Shown: piece by piece, positions 33,586-45,934 of the stretch
How the letters are laid out: the number at the start of each line of letters is the position of its first letter
Position numbering within the stretch: the first letter of the stretch is position 1
Source of the DNA: Porpolomopsis calyptriformis
Taxonomy: Eukaryota > Basidiomycota > Agaricomycetes > Agaricales > Hygrophoraceae
NCBI GenBank assembly: GCA_951640195.1
Contig: OX621165.1
Location: forward strand, 1,178,001 to 1,242,000
Length of the DNA stretch: 64,000 bases
Direction of reading: 5' to 3'
Translations under genes and position numbers: made by a program
Notes under the pieces: generated by a model
The model's input: the letters and a program-made list of their open reading frames with translations, nothing else
Databases searched by the model: none
What the model was told of the DNA's origin: nothing

Positions 33586-34756
33586 CTTCGGTGTCGCCGT
33601 GAGCGCGCAAAGTTACACCTGAACCTGAACAGGTCGCACCTCTGCTGTTGAAAAAGGTTTATTGTCTCCATGAATGATCAAAATCCATCGACTGAGTGCA
33701 GAGGGAAGGATTGGGAGGATGTAGGACAGTGCGCCGCTAAGCGTGATGTCAGAAATTTTGGGAGATCAAAAGGACAATGGACGTACACAGCCATATAAAC
33801 GAAGTAGCGGGTTCTCCTTCCAGACTGGTCGGTCTCCCGTACTGGATTTATCTTGAACTTCCACCAGATATCATCATCTGGTGTGACATATCCCTGAATC
33901 ATGAAAATAAGAGGAATATACAACACCGACACTCCGAACCCTATCCACAGCCAACAGTTCTCAAGAGTTATGCGTAATTGTTCATAACTGCTGTTGATCC
34001 AGCACCAGTACGGTGTAGGAATGTACAGAGGAGGGTTTTTATAGATTGAAACCGATACTGGGATGATAAGGATGAGATATAGCCAAGGTAATGAAATTAC
34101 GGTCAACGCGAATTTGACGGAATATTCCCAGCGGTACCGCCACCAAAGACTCGCAAAGGTGTGAAGCGTGATGATCTGCGATCAAATGTCATCAGTAAGT
34201 TGTATATGTATGGAGAGTTACACTCGCAATTGTCGTGAACGCGATGCCCGATTGGCCTATATTTTGAAGAGCGCCTAACCTCAAGCATTGGTCACTCATT
34301 ACACCGTTGGTAAATTATGCTTCTTACCCTGTACCGTGCATAAGGATCCGGAGTATACGACCCCCCCGTGAATCCACCGAACCTCCAGAGAAACGCCAAG
34401 CGATTGAAGGAAGTCTGCAGCGAATAGCGACAACTGTCGAAAGCATAAGATCCACGGAAAAGTAGACAAATAAGAATGTACCATGAATACTTCCATAGGC
34501 TTAGTCAAACGCACCGCTCCACTCCCGGCCGTTCGCCATTCTCGAATAAAATTCCTCTGTTAAGAATGAGTCCTACACCAGAGACTAACATGAAGCGAGT
34601 ACTGACGATGATGAGGGCAAAGATTACCACAACTGCCGTCAACGAAGCGAATCCTGCGACGGCTACGGCTACAAGTCCGACACCTTCACGATAGGAAAGA
34701 CAGTGGAACCCAGAAGCCGCAGACGAAGGTCCCTGAGAGGTGCATAGGCTCGACAT
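33288..34756 (-). CDS. Seven-helix G-protein-coupled receptor, Git3/cAMP-receptor-like
   Basis: Starts MSSLCTSQGPSSAASGFHC. Seven hydrophobic helices are readable across short introns: VGLVAVAVAGFASLTAVVVI; the FAADFLQSLGVSLEV segment; [77 protein letters not shown]; and IFSLSGVIDAIVFRLTRRNL. The cytosolic end FRLTRRNLLLFEP is typical of fungal Git3-like receptors. The tail then becomes Pro/Ala/Asn-rich (AQPPGNVPADNAINPQLP) and enters the next module through a donor at 33288|33287 instead of a stop. Ligand unknown; nutrient or pheromone-independent sensing is usual for this class. Exon limits for helix 6 to helix 7 rest on an ACCGAAG acceptor. Confidence 0.68.
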
Positions 34757-35269
34757 GGCTTGTGCGAAAGTGAAAAAAAATATCCCAGACTTTAAATGTC
34801 CAGCACACCTCGATCGATCGATCAGCGCATAGCCTATTGTCACGTGCTCTTATATTCCTGTACAGCACTGTACACACAGCCCACAGACACATACGCACAG
34901 CTTTCCTAGTTAATACATCACTCGTTTGGAATACAACCTCATCGGAGGTTGGAGACGTATCTCCGTATCCTTTTCAAATGAGCCTACAGCAATCTCGCAT
35001 CATCGTTTTTAATATTCGAAATGGAAATTATTGATCAACACCATAGTTACTGAAAGGGTAGGTTTCAGCATTGCGAGGCCCTGATCCAGACAAGCGCTAG
35101 TTCCACCCGCCGACTCGCAACCTATCTCTGTGTCCGATAACAAAGATACAAGCGCTTATGGGCCCTGCTGTACAGGCGCGAGCTGAGACAATCCAACTAA
35201 CCCCGTTTTGTACATACTACCAAGCCAGTCGGCGGACGTAGGATTCAATCCTGGCAGACAACGGAATAT
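34757..35269. other. Intergenic, 0.5 kb
   Basis: Lies between the receptor start and the dynamin stop. AT-richer than its surroundings. The last 200 bases probably include the dynamin 3' untranslated region and the first 150 the receptor promoter. Nothing else seen. Confidence 0.4.
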
Positions 35270-38107
35270 CTAGAGACCGGATCTAAGAAACTCCCTCTCA
35301 ATGCTTTCCAGCCTTGTCTTTTGGGCAACCAACTCGGCCCTGCGAGCAACTATGGTCGGATCCTCTGCAAGATAACTTTCGCAGTGGGCCGTCGCGTTGG
35401 GAGTCCCAAGACCAAGTTGTGCAATCAAAAATGGTTGTAAAAGGGCTCCGATTGCCTTCACAAATTTGAGATCGATCAACGACGGCACGTTGTCCACGAT
35501 TCTCTACGAGAAAAAAGTGTTAATGACGAACGCATCGAAAAAAAAAAGATAATCCGAACCTTGTATGCAACCTTAAAATAACCCCTCACCTCCGCCATCA
35601 CTTTCAACTCCGTTTCATACTCGTCAGCCTGATATAGTTTTGCGAGATCCTCTTTCGTCAGACCCACAAACCCAAGGTTGGCCAGTGCAGCCAGAGCTTG
35701 GTTGACTGAGTTGTCATCTATTGTTACCCCATTGGCTTTAGGTTGATCGAAAAAACTGGTTGGTAACCCACGAGGAAGACCCGATTGTATCAAATTATTC
35801 CCACCATCCCGCTTGTTCTTGGGAGATCGGACCTCTTTATACTTGGTAAGCCACTTCTCGGTTGACGATTGTAGATAATGGTGATTTAGGGTGAAGGGTG
35901 TCAATTCCGCTTCTAGAATGGCATCAAGGAAGGTCTGGCAAGATGTCTCTTGTTCTTTGACGAAGTCTGAGGCAAACAGCCTAATGCAATTAATGGTAGT
36001 CAGATTCACCAACGGGTGAAGAGCATTCAACTTCCGCTCCAGAACGTACCGCATATGACCGCAAAGTGTTTCATACGTTTTGAATTTCTTGTCCACACAT
36101 TCCTCGAGGACCTTGCTCATCGACACCCGGACACTGTCAAAGCAAATGCGTACAGATTGCTTCCAGGTGGCTTGGAAGTCTATTATGAGGGTCAGTTTTG
36201 CGTCAAATGGCACGCTGTTCACTAGTTCCCGCGTGATGGAGCTAAGAGACTTTATGAGTGAGAAGAGTCCCAAATAAAACGTGATAAATGATTCCGACCT
36301 TTCGATATGCTGTCGCATGTCATTCAAATAGAACCTGGTATCAGCAGGCCCTTCGTCCACTGCCTCATTGGGATTGTCTCTGAGCATAAGCATATGTTGA
36401 TCGTTGTCCTCAAATGGCAGAAAATTTGGGGCAGTAGACCAGATAGCGATCTTGAACTTGGCATAGGCAGCTTTGTGTTCTTGTATAAGCCGGGCGGTAT
36501 TGGTCCCACCGCGTACGTACTGCTGAACGTCTTCACAGAGAGCAGTTATCAGGTGGAGCATATACGTAGCTGGTTCCATGTCGATGAGCTTTGGCAGCTT
36601 GTCAAGTTCTCCATGACATGCTTCAAGAAGAGACGAAGTCTGCTGCTGAAGTTTGGGAAGGCTGTTACCCGATCAACCTTTAGACAATTTCACATAAGTT
36701 GATAGAGGAGACTAACGAATTGTTAATGATCCGAACTAGGAGCTCGCTGAGTCTTGAGATTAGGTTTGGGGTACCGAAGCGATGTTGGTGTAGAGATGTG
36801 GACCATGGCTGAGTGCTTTCGAAAAAAGCTGTTTCTCTTTGGCGCGCTTCTGCGTGAGAGATTGATTCTGATCTCTCAGCATCATCAGGTTGGCGGGTGC
36901 AATAATATCCGTGTGCAAGAGGGTGGCGGCGGCCTTCAATGATATCCAACCAAAGGCTTCGCGTCTTCGTGGAGCCTGCGGATAACATGTCTGGCTTGGT
37001 AATGACACCTAGGGATTGAATGGGTTTGAGTAAGATGAAAGGAGGATTGCCCATTGGAGATTTTTACCGATAGTGCGTGTTCCTGCAGGATCCTCTCTGC
37101 GAGCAAGGCGGAGCGCCTTTTGATTCTCGATGTCATCTGAAGATCAACATAGGATTACACAGAGAGAAAGACAGAGTAGACCGAACCGCTCATAGGTAAC
37201 GCCACCAATATTAAGCAATTTCCCTTAATATGAGAAACAACAAGTTCTTCCACGAATGTCACCACTTCAGGGTCAGCATTTTGTATGATTCCTGAAATGT
37301 TGGCTAAGGTTCATTTGAGAAGACACAGAAACACGCTGAGGCCTACCAGGTAGATCAATGAAAGACAAATTTGTTAGATCTGGACCCTCCAAGTCCACGC
37401 AAACCACATTTCGGGAGAAGGGTAAAGATTTTTTGCGCATCAATGACCCATCCCTCAGCTCTTCAGCGTCCATTTCCAAAATATCTTCGAATGACACATC
37501 AGGGCTTAAGACGGCAGCCTGAGCGCGACGAAGTGCAAGCTCAACTTCCCCTTTATGGGTGATGCGCCCCCCAAACGGAACTTCAGATACTTTCTCACAT
37601 GGCTGTCCATCTGCAGTAAATTCCCAACGAATTGACACTTGGCATGACCATTCCCTATCTGAGCGGGACAAGCGACATTCCATGGGGCAACGAGTACAAG
37701 TCCCTGAGTCCCGGGGAACAGTGATCTGAATAATCAATGATCCAGTTAGTTGAACCAAACAAAATAATATGGTTGTTGATAGTGTACCCCAGATACTGCT
37801 TCAACAACACTTGATTTTCCTGCGATCAAAAAAAAAAACACGATTAAAAAAAAGGAATAATTAAACAAAGATCAACGCACCTGCACTTTGGTTCCCAGAA
37901 ATGACAATCCTGGGCACGTCGAGGTATGCTTGAGCTCTAATATTAAATATATTGAATGTGCCGGGAACAACATTCAACAGGACCTCAAGAGAGAGTGCTA
38001 AAAATGACATACCCGATCGCCCGCAATTGTTGTACGAGCGACAACAATGCTTTCTCCCGCGAGGCATAGGTGCTACTGAAAAGCCCGGCCGACTGTGTCT
38101 TTGCCAT
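35270..38107 (-). CDS. Dynamin-like GTPase (Mx/Vps1-type, no PH domain)
   Basis: Large GTPase for membrane fission or tubulation. The start MAKTQSAGLFSSTYASREKA is followed by LDVPRIVISGNQSAGKSSVV (G1, split by an intron). Then come ITVPRDSGTCTRCP (switch I Thr region), FIDLPG (G3) and GVITKPDMLSAGS (G4). The middle and stalk region includes PLVNLTTINCIRLFASDFVK and a GED-like end (ELKVMAEVRGYFKVAYKRIV, then a coiled segment ending REFLRSGL). No PH or Pro-rich domain. Its length of roughly 800 residues fits the fungal dynamin-like family that is expanded in Agaricomycetes. About eight short introns. One intron contains an A-run and was placed by phase. The target membrane is unknown. Confidence 0.83.
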
Positions 38108-38946
38108 GCCGAATATGCGTTATAACAGCTAGAGAATGACGGTTGGAGGATGTTCAATCACAATTCAAAGTCCGCGAACTTGATTGGGGGAGGTGAAATG
38201 GCAAATGAGCGTACATATAGCGTACGCTCATCCTTCCTCCTCCTCCAGACCAGCAGCCATGTCCTTCCTTACGAGAATAGTCCACCAATAGCATAGCTTC
38301 GGTGCCCATATGTTTTATCCCCTCGAAAATGCACCACATTGACTCTTCACTCTTTGAATTCCCGGTTCGCCTCACAGTTTCTCGCAGACCCCGCTGTTAT
38401 TGTGTCAATCGAGAAGAATCATAGGTAAGTTTGAGAAGACGACATACTTACTCCACCTCAACCTCACCCTTACAGCGTTTCCCGTTGTATAGTTGCACCC
38501 GGAAGTAACTCGACATAGGCCAGCTATGAACATACCTTGAAATTGTCTGCAATATGAATTTGATTTTCCGCGCTCCCTTCCCGCTGCATATCTAAGAAAT
38601 CGGTGTGCACCTATGTCAATGGAATCTTGCACCGCATTAAACACAAGTGAGACATAGCTGATAAGTGCCTCACCTGTGATCCATTAGTACCCTCGTCCAA
38701 GTCCTTTGCAGGCACAGTCGACGTCCCAAATCATTGCAACAACAGCCCAATTACTGGAGTTGGGAATAGGGCCCTCTTCGTGTGACAAGTCGAAATGCGC
38801 CTCTTGCATGTAAGGATTGGTGACGAGCGTGCAACGTGTAATGCTCAAAGCAGTTTCAGAGACACTCCGTTTTGGTAGGAAAATGTACAATTTTTATCAG
38901 ACGAGTCGAGTTACCATTTTGCTGTTTCATTCTCTACATCAAGCCC
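38108..38946. other. Intergenic, 0.8 kb, no supported gene
   Basis: Between the dynamin start and the DUF427 stop. Two short minus-strand frames (38405-38644 and 38684-38890) show no family resemblance and no convincing splice link. I see no RNA gene or repeat. Confidence 0.4.
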
Positions 38947-39422
38947 TTATCTCCACTTTGTTCTAAAAACGAGTGAGCACCATAGTCGGCCCGGATCCAA
39001 ATGAGACCTTGCCTTGTAAAATGCCACGAAACCTTTGATAGATTCTTTCTTCGACTCTGGGTAGTACCTGCATCAGAGAAGTAAGCACAGATAAATGACT
39101 GGATGACGACACCCCTACCAAGCGATGTCGTTTACAACATTTCCGTCAACAGTGGCGTTGTAATAAGACGCCGTGCTACGTGGCGACAGCTCTATCACAG
39201 TTTAGCACTGGGAAAGCATTTCTCACCCTTTCCAGGGACACACGGTGCTATAGGAAGGGCATGAATAGGACTATTTAGGAGAACCCGGCCATTTTACCTG
39301 GTATCGGAATTGGATAGATATTCCGACTTGACCGAGTCGGGAGGGAAGTAATGGTTCCCTTCAACGACTTGAGTATTGTCTGATTCGGCGATGATAGTCT
39401 CGTTCAAGATGACTTGTACCAT
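38947..39422 (-). CDS. DUF427-domain protein
   Basis: Small protein of the DUF427 fold; function unknown. Exon 1 from ATG 39422 reads MVQVILNETIIAESDNT, then VEGNHYFPPDSVKSEYL. Next comes the VCPWKG-type motif and STASYYNATVDGNVV with NDIAW. A 60-base intron with a CTGATGCAG acceptor leads to YYPESKKESIKGFVAFYK. Family members usually end soon after this point. Here the frame runs 15 residues further, to TAA at 38947, so either the tail is genuine or an intron near the end is missed. Divergent from MSRA with only 33 bases between start codons. Confidence 0.8.
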
Positions 39423-39455
39423 GAGAGCGCAAATTATGACGTAATCTTCGTCGTG

Positions 39456-40233
39456 ATGTCAATCTTGGGACGACTCAAATCATTGTTCTCCGTCTCCCAG
39501 CCAATCAACCCTTCATCTTTCCGTGCGCCCGTCATGTCTTCCAGTGGGTTTCTCGTGAATGCCAGCCGGGCACTCTGCTCATTTCTGTGCAGATCTCCAA
39601 ACCGAGCTCGCCACTTTCGCTGGAGGGTGTTTTTGGGGTGTCGAGCACATCTTCCTTAAACACTACCCGCCGAGCGAGAATAAGGGTATACTCAACACCA
39701 CAGTCGGCTACACTGGAGGAAAGCCGGACGTCAAGAATCCTAACTACAAAAAAGTTTGTTCGGGCGAAACGGATCACGCAGAGGCCGTTAAGATCGAGTT
39801 CGACCCGACCGTTGTGAGCTACGCTGAACTCGTTGGTGCGTCTTCCGGTCGAATTTTGGTCTTTTCTTGTTTGCCAATCCTTTATACTAGAATTCTTCTA
39901 TCGTACACACGATCCCACAACTACGGACCGCCAGGGCGGCGACGTTGGTTCCCGTAAGGAACCTACTACATATCTTCGTACTCAGCATCACTTACGTTTG
40001 ATGCATCCACAGAATATCGCTCTGCGATATTCACCCACTCAGCCGATCAACTAGCCACTGCACAGAAGGTGACAGCCGAGGTTCAGGAGGCACACTTCAC
40101 GCCCAAGAACAAGAAAATCGTTACCGAAATCGTAGAAGCAGGGCCCTGGTGGGATGCAGAGGACTACCACCAGCTGTATTTGTTCAATAATCCGGATGGA
40201 TATCAGTGTCCGACACACAGGTTGAACTGGTAA
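39456..40233 (+). CDS. MSRA: Peptide methionine sulfoxide reductase MsrA
   Basis: Reduces methionine-S-sulfoxide in proteins. The catalytic motif GGCFWGVEHIF lies near the start of the domain, followed by GYTGGKPDVKNPNYKKVCSG, THDPTTTDRQGGDVGSQYRS and a C-terminal EAGPWWDAEDYHQLYL. It ends THRLNW before TAA. Exon 1 (39456-39543) joins after a 49-base intron to exon 2 at 39593 through a codon split A|AT. The first ATG adds a basic, Ser-rich leader (MSILGRLKSLFSVSQP) that resembles a mitochondrial presequence. ATG 39534 would give a short cytosolic form starting MSSN. The two starts therefore suggest dual targeting, which is inference. Confidence 0.9.
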
Positions 40234-40700
40234 TCAACCCGCGGCCTGCGTGGGAGGGAAATAGTAATGTATAAGACACTTGATTTATCTGACTATGTAT
40301 GTTCTGGAAGGTAACATGGTACTGTGGAATAACATCACGTTGAAGTCGGAGAGAACAGTACCTTACCATCGCGGGTATTCAATAGGTTTGACCATCCGCA
40401 ACTGCTAGAAGCCGAAGTTGGCCAGCTTGCGGGTAAAAGAATGCTGATCGTACTGTCCGTCGATAATTTCAAATCAACCATGGGGTTTTTTAGCCGGTTG
40501 ATCGACACAGTGAATCGCCGGAAGAAGAGAGCGACTGTGATCGTGGAGATCGCCCGGTGATCAACAGCTGCTAGCACTGTTCGAGGGCAAGTCAGTTGAG
40601 ATCTAAGATCCGAGGATTTGTGACCGGTAATTAACCTTCCTCGAACTTACTCGCTAAGCGGCGCTCGTGATAACCAACGGATAACAGATGGGTTATGTAC
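40234..40700. other. Intergenic, convergent MSRA/DIS3 3' ends
   Basis: Holds the presumed 3' untranslated regions of both flanking genes. A minus-strand open frame at 40335-40577 has no recognisable content. No terminator or repeat could be recognised. Confidence 0.4.
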
Positions 40701-43700
40701 TTACAAGGCTCGTGAATCTACGGGTTGCACAAGCGTCATTTTCACACGTCCTCGTTGTGTGTTCTTGTCTTTCTCAACCTCAATATTCACCGTCACCTTG
40801 TCAAATACTGATATCGTCACATCGCTCGCTCCGGACGACGAAGACGGGATGGTGATGGTGTAGTTCTCGGCATCGAACTGTAGTTCACGCTTAAACACGA
40901 CCAGCCCTTCTATGCCCAACCTATTATGTACGCCGCGACGTCAGTAATGGCTGAATCACACACAAACCGACTCACTTAAACACGAAAACACCAAGTCCGT
41001 TTCGGAATGTTCTGATGACGAAAGCCTCCTCTTTTACTACATCGCCCTCAAGTCTTTCTCCCCGACCTTTGAGCGCTAGACCAACGTAAAATTCCACACT
41101 AGCGCGTCCTGCCATTTGGGCCATGCGGTGTCGGCGGTTGACAACCTCTAAAACCCTTTCTACATACGCCTTCGAATGAAGACTGGCGTGGAGAGGCGCG
41201 TGTGAAATGGCCGCGGCAAGTTGACGATGAGCCAGTATATCTACAGAATAGGAGCAAAAGGCCCAGTCAACTCCCGCATCTGGTTGATGATGAGGAACAT
41301 TGACTGACCAGCATATCGTCGGATTGGACTGGTAAAGTGAGTGTATATAGGACTGGCAAGTCCGTAGTGACCAAAGGTATCGCGCCCGACGCTTCCCGAG
41401 CAAAAGTATTCGGCGGGGAGCATGCAACGGGTAGCCATTATCCGAACGAGAGTGTTGAATGCGGGTTCGTTTGAGTCCTGGAACATAATTGCATCAATTA
41501 CATATAAAAGACCTCGCCTCGAGCAACGTACAACACATTTATCCAGCGAAGCAGCTAAAGCACCGGAGCTTGACACATTCAGATGCAATCCTTTGCGCTT
41601 CCGTAAGATCTCCTGGAGATTTTCAAAATTCGTCTTTGGGGGCGGTAAATGCCGTCTGTATATTAACAATCATTTCAGTACCGGGACATGTGCTTGAACA
41701 AATAATATGCCACTGACCTCAGCACCGCAGTGTGGGGGAAGGTCTCTTGAATTTTTCTGGCGACACTAATGTTGGCGAGCAGCATGAATTCCTCGACGAG
41801 GCTGTTAGTTTCCCTCATCTCCTTCTGTTCGACGTCAATCGGATCGGACGATTCCGCGCTGTCTAGGTGGATTTTGACTTCAGGAGAGGCAAGGTTAAGC
41901 GCGCCCGCAGCCATTCTTTCAGCTTTCAGTTTTTGCGCGAGCGAGTTGAGAAGGCGAATGCTCATAGTCACATCGTCATGCATATTTCTGAGAACAATGA
42001 CCGGTCACCAATCAGGTGTAAAGTATTGATACAAACTTACGGATCGTCTTTGCGAATCTGAGCCTCTTCGTAAGTGAGGGCGGCTTTGGATGCGATGACC
42101 GATTTCGTAAATCGAACACTGATTATTTCTGCCTCCGCCGACAATTCCTGAAGGTGCGAAAATGAGTTGTGCGGGGTGAAGCGAGCGAGAGGACTTTTAC
42201 CCAGATAGCCGAAAATGCCAGCCGCTCGACGTGTGGTCTCAGAGAACAAAGGTTTGTCCCCAATAGAGAAGGCAACATGTCGATTCGCTTATCTACAAGA
42301 TACACAGTTGTCCCTCTCGAAGACGCCTCACTATCCATCGGTGTATCGGGGTGGACAAAATGAGAGACATCAGCGATATCTATTGGTTGTGGTATCAAGT
42401 GAGAATAAGGCCATGTGCCAACACTTATTGACTCACGAACGCCAGCCTCAATATTTCCGTTTGCCAAAAGGCGTGCATGCAATGCATCATCGATGTCCTG
42501 ACATCCTTCATTGGGGATTGCTGGTCAATAATCAATATCGTTGTCGAATTTTTGTTTTGCTTACCCGGAGGGTCAATACTGCATATCGTTAGGTGTCTCA
42601 GATCTTCTCGGTCTTTCCACTCAGGGCTAGTGAACGTCTTCGGAGGAACGACCCAACGATCCCGTTCTGGAGGCAGACAATCCAGGATGGCTTTCCCGAA
42701 CGGTCTGTAAGGCACCTCGAACTCTAAAAGCAAACTTTCCTGTTCGGCTTCCTTGCTCTCCACCTTCCCTAAGGCACGGACGAAGTGTCCTTCGGGATAG
42801 CGGGATGTATTAGCCCACTTATCGATTGTTACCAGAATCTTTTGGCCAATGAGAGTAGGAGCTTGTCGAGTCCGTAAACGGATGCGTGGAAGAAGACGCG
42901 AGACGGGTGTGGCAAAAACGGTTTGTAAGGATAAAGAAGTAGTATTTGAGGACGTTAGCGAGGTGCTGTCGATGTGGCACACACAACTGCAGAGGAGTTA
43001 AGCGACAATCAGCAGGGTTGATGCAAAATTAAAGACACAATCGCATACGCTCTCCAATTGCGTTTAATAACGCCTAATATACGACCGGTCGGTTGCTTCT
43101 CTGTGGAGGTTCCCTTCGCGTGTGGGTGGAGGAGTTTTGACTCCCGTGAATTCGCTTCGCTTTCCTCGTCTCCCTCTCCAGAATTTTCTGCGTCATCATT
43201 CTTGAGGGTGGCTTAAATTAATACGTTAGTCATTAATTTGGTAGGATGTTTTGAAGCATGCCTTCCGGGTCAACTACTTCATCTGCAGGTGCCTTCCATT
43301 CCTTTTCATCGAACACCTCGAGGACGACGACATCGCCCTGAACTGCACGATTCATGTTCTCACGACCAACAAGGAGGACCGGCTTAGCGAATGCTGGAAC
43401 TGAGACGTTGCCCTGCATAATTGGGAACGATGAGCTAAAGAACTGGTGTATACATTTAGCGAGCTAGCCTCTAGGTAATTGTACTGATTGGCATTGAAGT
43501 ATCCTTGGTGCCAATTTCCTGCCTTGACGCGAGCAACTAGAGTGGCAACGGGGAGGTACTGGCAGGATGTTAGAGATACCACAGAAGATTATTTGGAACC
43601 GACCTACGTTAGGATAAAGTGCCGAACGACTGGCCGCGGCCTGTGTGGGCTCGATATCGTCTGAACTAACTGCAGATAGAAGATCAAGGAGCTGACTCGA

Positions 43701-44634
43701 TCCTTTCATCCTCTCGACATATTTCCGAACTATTGACGCAAGATACTTCAAATGTAGACAACCAATATTGGGATGGTAGACAAACCTGAAACACAAGGAA
43801 TGCCCTCTTTTGCTGCTTTTTCGTGATTAGCAGCGTCCTCGGTCAGGAGGACAATAGAAGGAAATTGCAATTGGTCAGGAATTCGAGGGCGAGTTGACGA
43901 AACATGCGAGTTGTACCAGGCGGTGGCTACGCGGATGCCTATTGATGCAAGTATCGTAAATTACGAGTCCCGAAGATAACCTGAAATATGCCAACTTCGG
44001 TCATTGTGGTCGTTTGGTGTCTCGCCTTCCTCACGGACGACAGCTGTTTCACTTTCCCGTTAAATTAATACAGGAACAAAACCTGTGCGGCGAAGAGCAC
44101 TGACGATCGGTACTCGTTATAAAAGACCCATATCTGCTTGTCTTCCATTTTTGTAAGAGCTTTAAGGCGATTATATAAAGGTAAGGATCGATGGCGAACT
44201 TCGTCGATAACGGTTTGAAGTAGAATGATTGGAGGTGTAAAGATGTCTGACTCGAGAAGATCCATCTGACAATAGGTTGGTGATTTTGCAATGGTTAAGA
44301 TGGAAGGAAATCTACCTGGGACAAAAATACATTAGTGTCCGGAAGGATATAATGTCCATTTGGGAAAGATATGTGGCCATGATCTCCCGACGCGGGGAGG
44401 GTGTCATCCATCGAACTGGGACACGCGCTGCAGTTCTGGATACCGCACGCGACATCCGTGCGAAGGTATCGCTCTCTGACAACTAAATGGTTTTGGTGAT
44501 AGGTAAGACGGATGGCGTGGTGTGTACACGTGCGCACCCTCGATGACTTTGCCTCTGGCTGTCTTTTTGAAGAAATTCCGCTGGGTGAGTGTAGCCTCTG
44601 CCTTTGACCGCTTGCATATGGTAATTTCGACCAT
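40701..44634 (-). CDS. DIS3: Exosome catalytic subunit Dis3/Rrp44
   Basis: 3'-5' exoribonuclease and endonuclease of the RNA exosome. The start [20 protein letters not shown] is followed by [22 protein letters not shown] and the CSACP cysteines. The PIN domain has [12 protein letters not shown] and [17 protein letters not shown], and ends near KYVERMKGS. Cold-shock domains follow ([34 protein letters not shown]). The RNB domain contains [15 protein letters not shown] with the metal-binding aspartates, then HIADVSHFV and [14 protein letters not shown]. The S1 domain is near [13 protein letters not shown]; the protein ends VQPVDSRAL. More than a dozen introns. A GTAAGT follows the last codon, so a further C-terminal exon cannot be excluded. 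Divergent from the Kre9-like gene. Confidence 0.92.
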
Positions 44635-44908
44635 GAGTATACCAATACGGGAAATTGGTGACGCACTAAAGCCTCCTGATAGCTTTCCTTATGTAATACC
44701 GCCACCGCTTTAACTTAAGCGGCAACCGCCACCACACCGCACGTTCATTCTTTTACCCTCGTGAGTCCCCCTAGCTTGGCAAATCGTTGATAGTGGTGCC
44801 CGCTACGCTAGCGCGGCCTTCCTTCCATTTGCGACGTTCCTTGCCCTGTCTCTAGACTCATTCCCCCTCTTCCTGCTTGGATCTCTAGACCGATTTTGTT
44901 CCCTTGCG

Positions 44909-45630
44909 ATGCATCTCTGGGGTTCAATCCCGGCTGGCGCTTGCACCTATTTACTACTCGCTTGTATATTTTCAAGGACTTCAGGTGAGCGCCCGTGTTG
45001 ACTCTCAGTCCCCTCTTCGATCATATTGCTGATCACGGACCCTTGTGGTTTCCAGCATACTTTCTTATCACGGAACCATCGTCGACCACTACTTGGGTGA
45101 ACGGCGCTGCCAATCTCATTACCTGGACGAAGGGAGTACTGGATAGCATTTACACTTTTGACGTTGAGCTAGCTCGCCTCACTCAAGATGGTCTAATATT
45201 TGTTGCAAAAGATGGTAAGCTGCCTTTATGGATCCTCCTATGCAACCCCTTTACTAATTTGCTCTTTTGTGCAGTTTCCGCAACCTCTCGTAGTTCCCTG
45301 AACATCTTCATACAAGACCTACCCCCCGCAGATGACTATTTCCTCCTCTTTATCAACTCCACTCACGGGATCATGTACTCTACCTCTTCGCGTTTCACCA
45401 TCCTCGCAGCTAACGCGCCTGTCAACGGATCACGACCCTCGTCAGACCCCTCCGCTCCCACCGTTACCGTGTCTGGTTCTCCCAATCCCACCATGGCGTT
45501 CGCAACCACATTCCCTCCGTCTTCGAACGGTGTGCGCGCTGGGTGGGACGACCTATGGACCAAGCAATTGACCGCCCTCGGCATGGCCCTGGTGGCCTGT
45601 TTGATCGCTGCTGCCTGGACAATTTGGTAG
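44909..45630 (+). CDS. GPI-anchored Kre9/KNH-like surface protein
   Basis: Three exons (44909-44984, 45056-45214 and 45275-45630) give 196 residues with matching phases. The signal peptide MHLWGSIPAGACTYLLLACI is followed by the Ig-like Kre9/KNH fold: EPSSTTTWVNGAANLITWTK, YTFDVELARL and PPADDYFLLFINSTHGIMYS. A Ser/Thr/Pro-rich stretch and a hydrophobic end (ALGMALVACLIAAAWTIW) after SSNG look like a GPI-attachment signal. It belongs to the Ser/Thr-rich GPI-anchored membrane family. A cell-wall glucan role is known for some members and is only inferred here. Confidence 0.85.
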
Positions 45631-45934
45631 TCTGTTTCAGGCTCCCTTTTCCAACTGAGTTTACCCACATAGATCAGTCTTCCGGATCTTTATTGGCGAT
45701 ATGCAATTCCCATCGTTGGACATGAATATCACTTTCCCCTTCTATTTCTCCATTACCACGGACAATATTCGATAGCTCACAGTTAATAGTGTATCCAAGT
45801 ATCAAACATGATAGATGGCTGTGTTATCGGCTTGTTGAATCACCAAGTCTGAGTTGGTGAAGATCTATACATTTCATTACAGGTTACCCTCTAGAATGCC
45901 TTCAAAGTAATTTAGCGTCAACCATCTTACAGTA

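Noticed and set aside
38405..38890. Two short minus-strand frames as a possible gene between dynamin and DUF427
   Set aside because: They could not be joined by credible splice sites and resemble no family.
44921..44945. GGTTCAATCC, which looks like a tRNA B box
   Set aside because: No A box or acceptor-stem pairing at the right distance, and it lies inside the signal-peptide exon of the Kre9-like gene.
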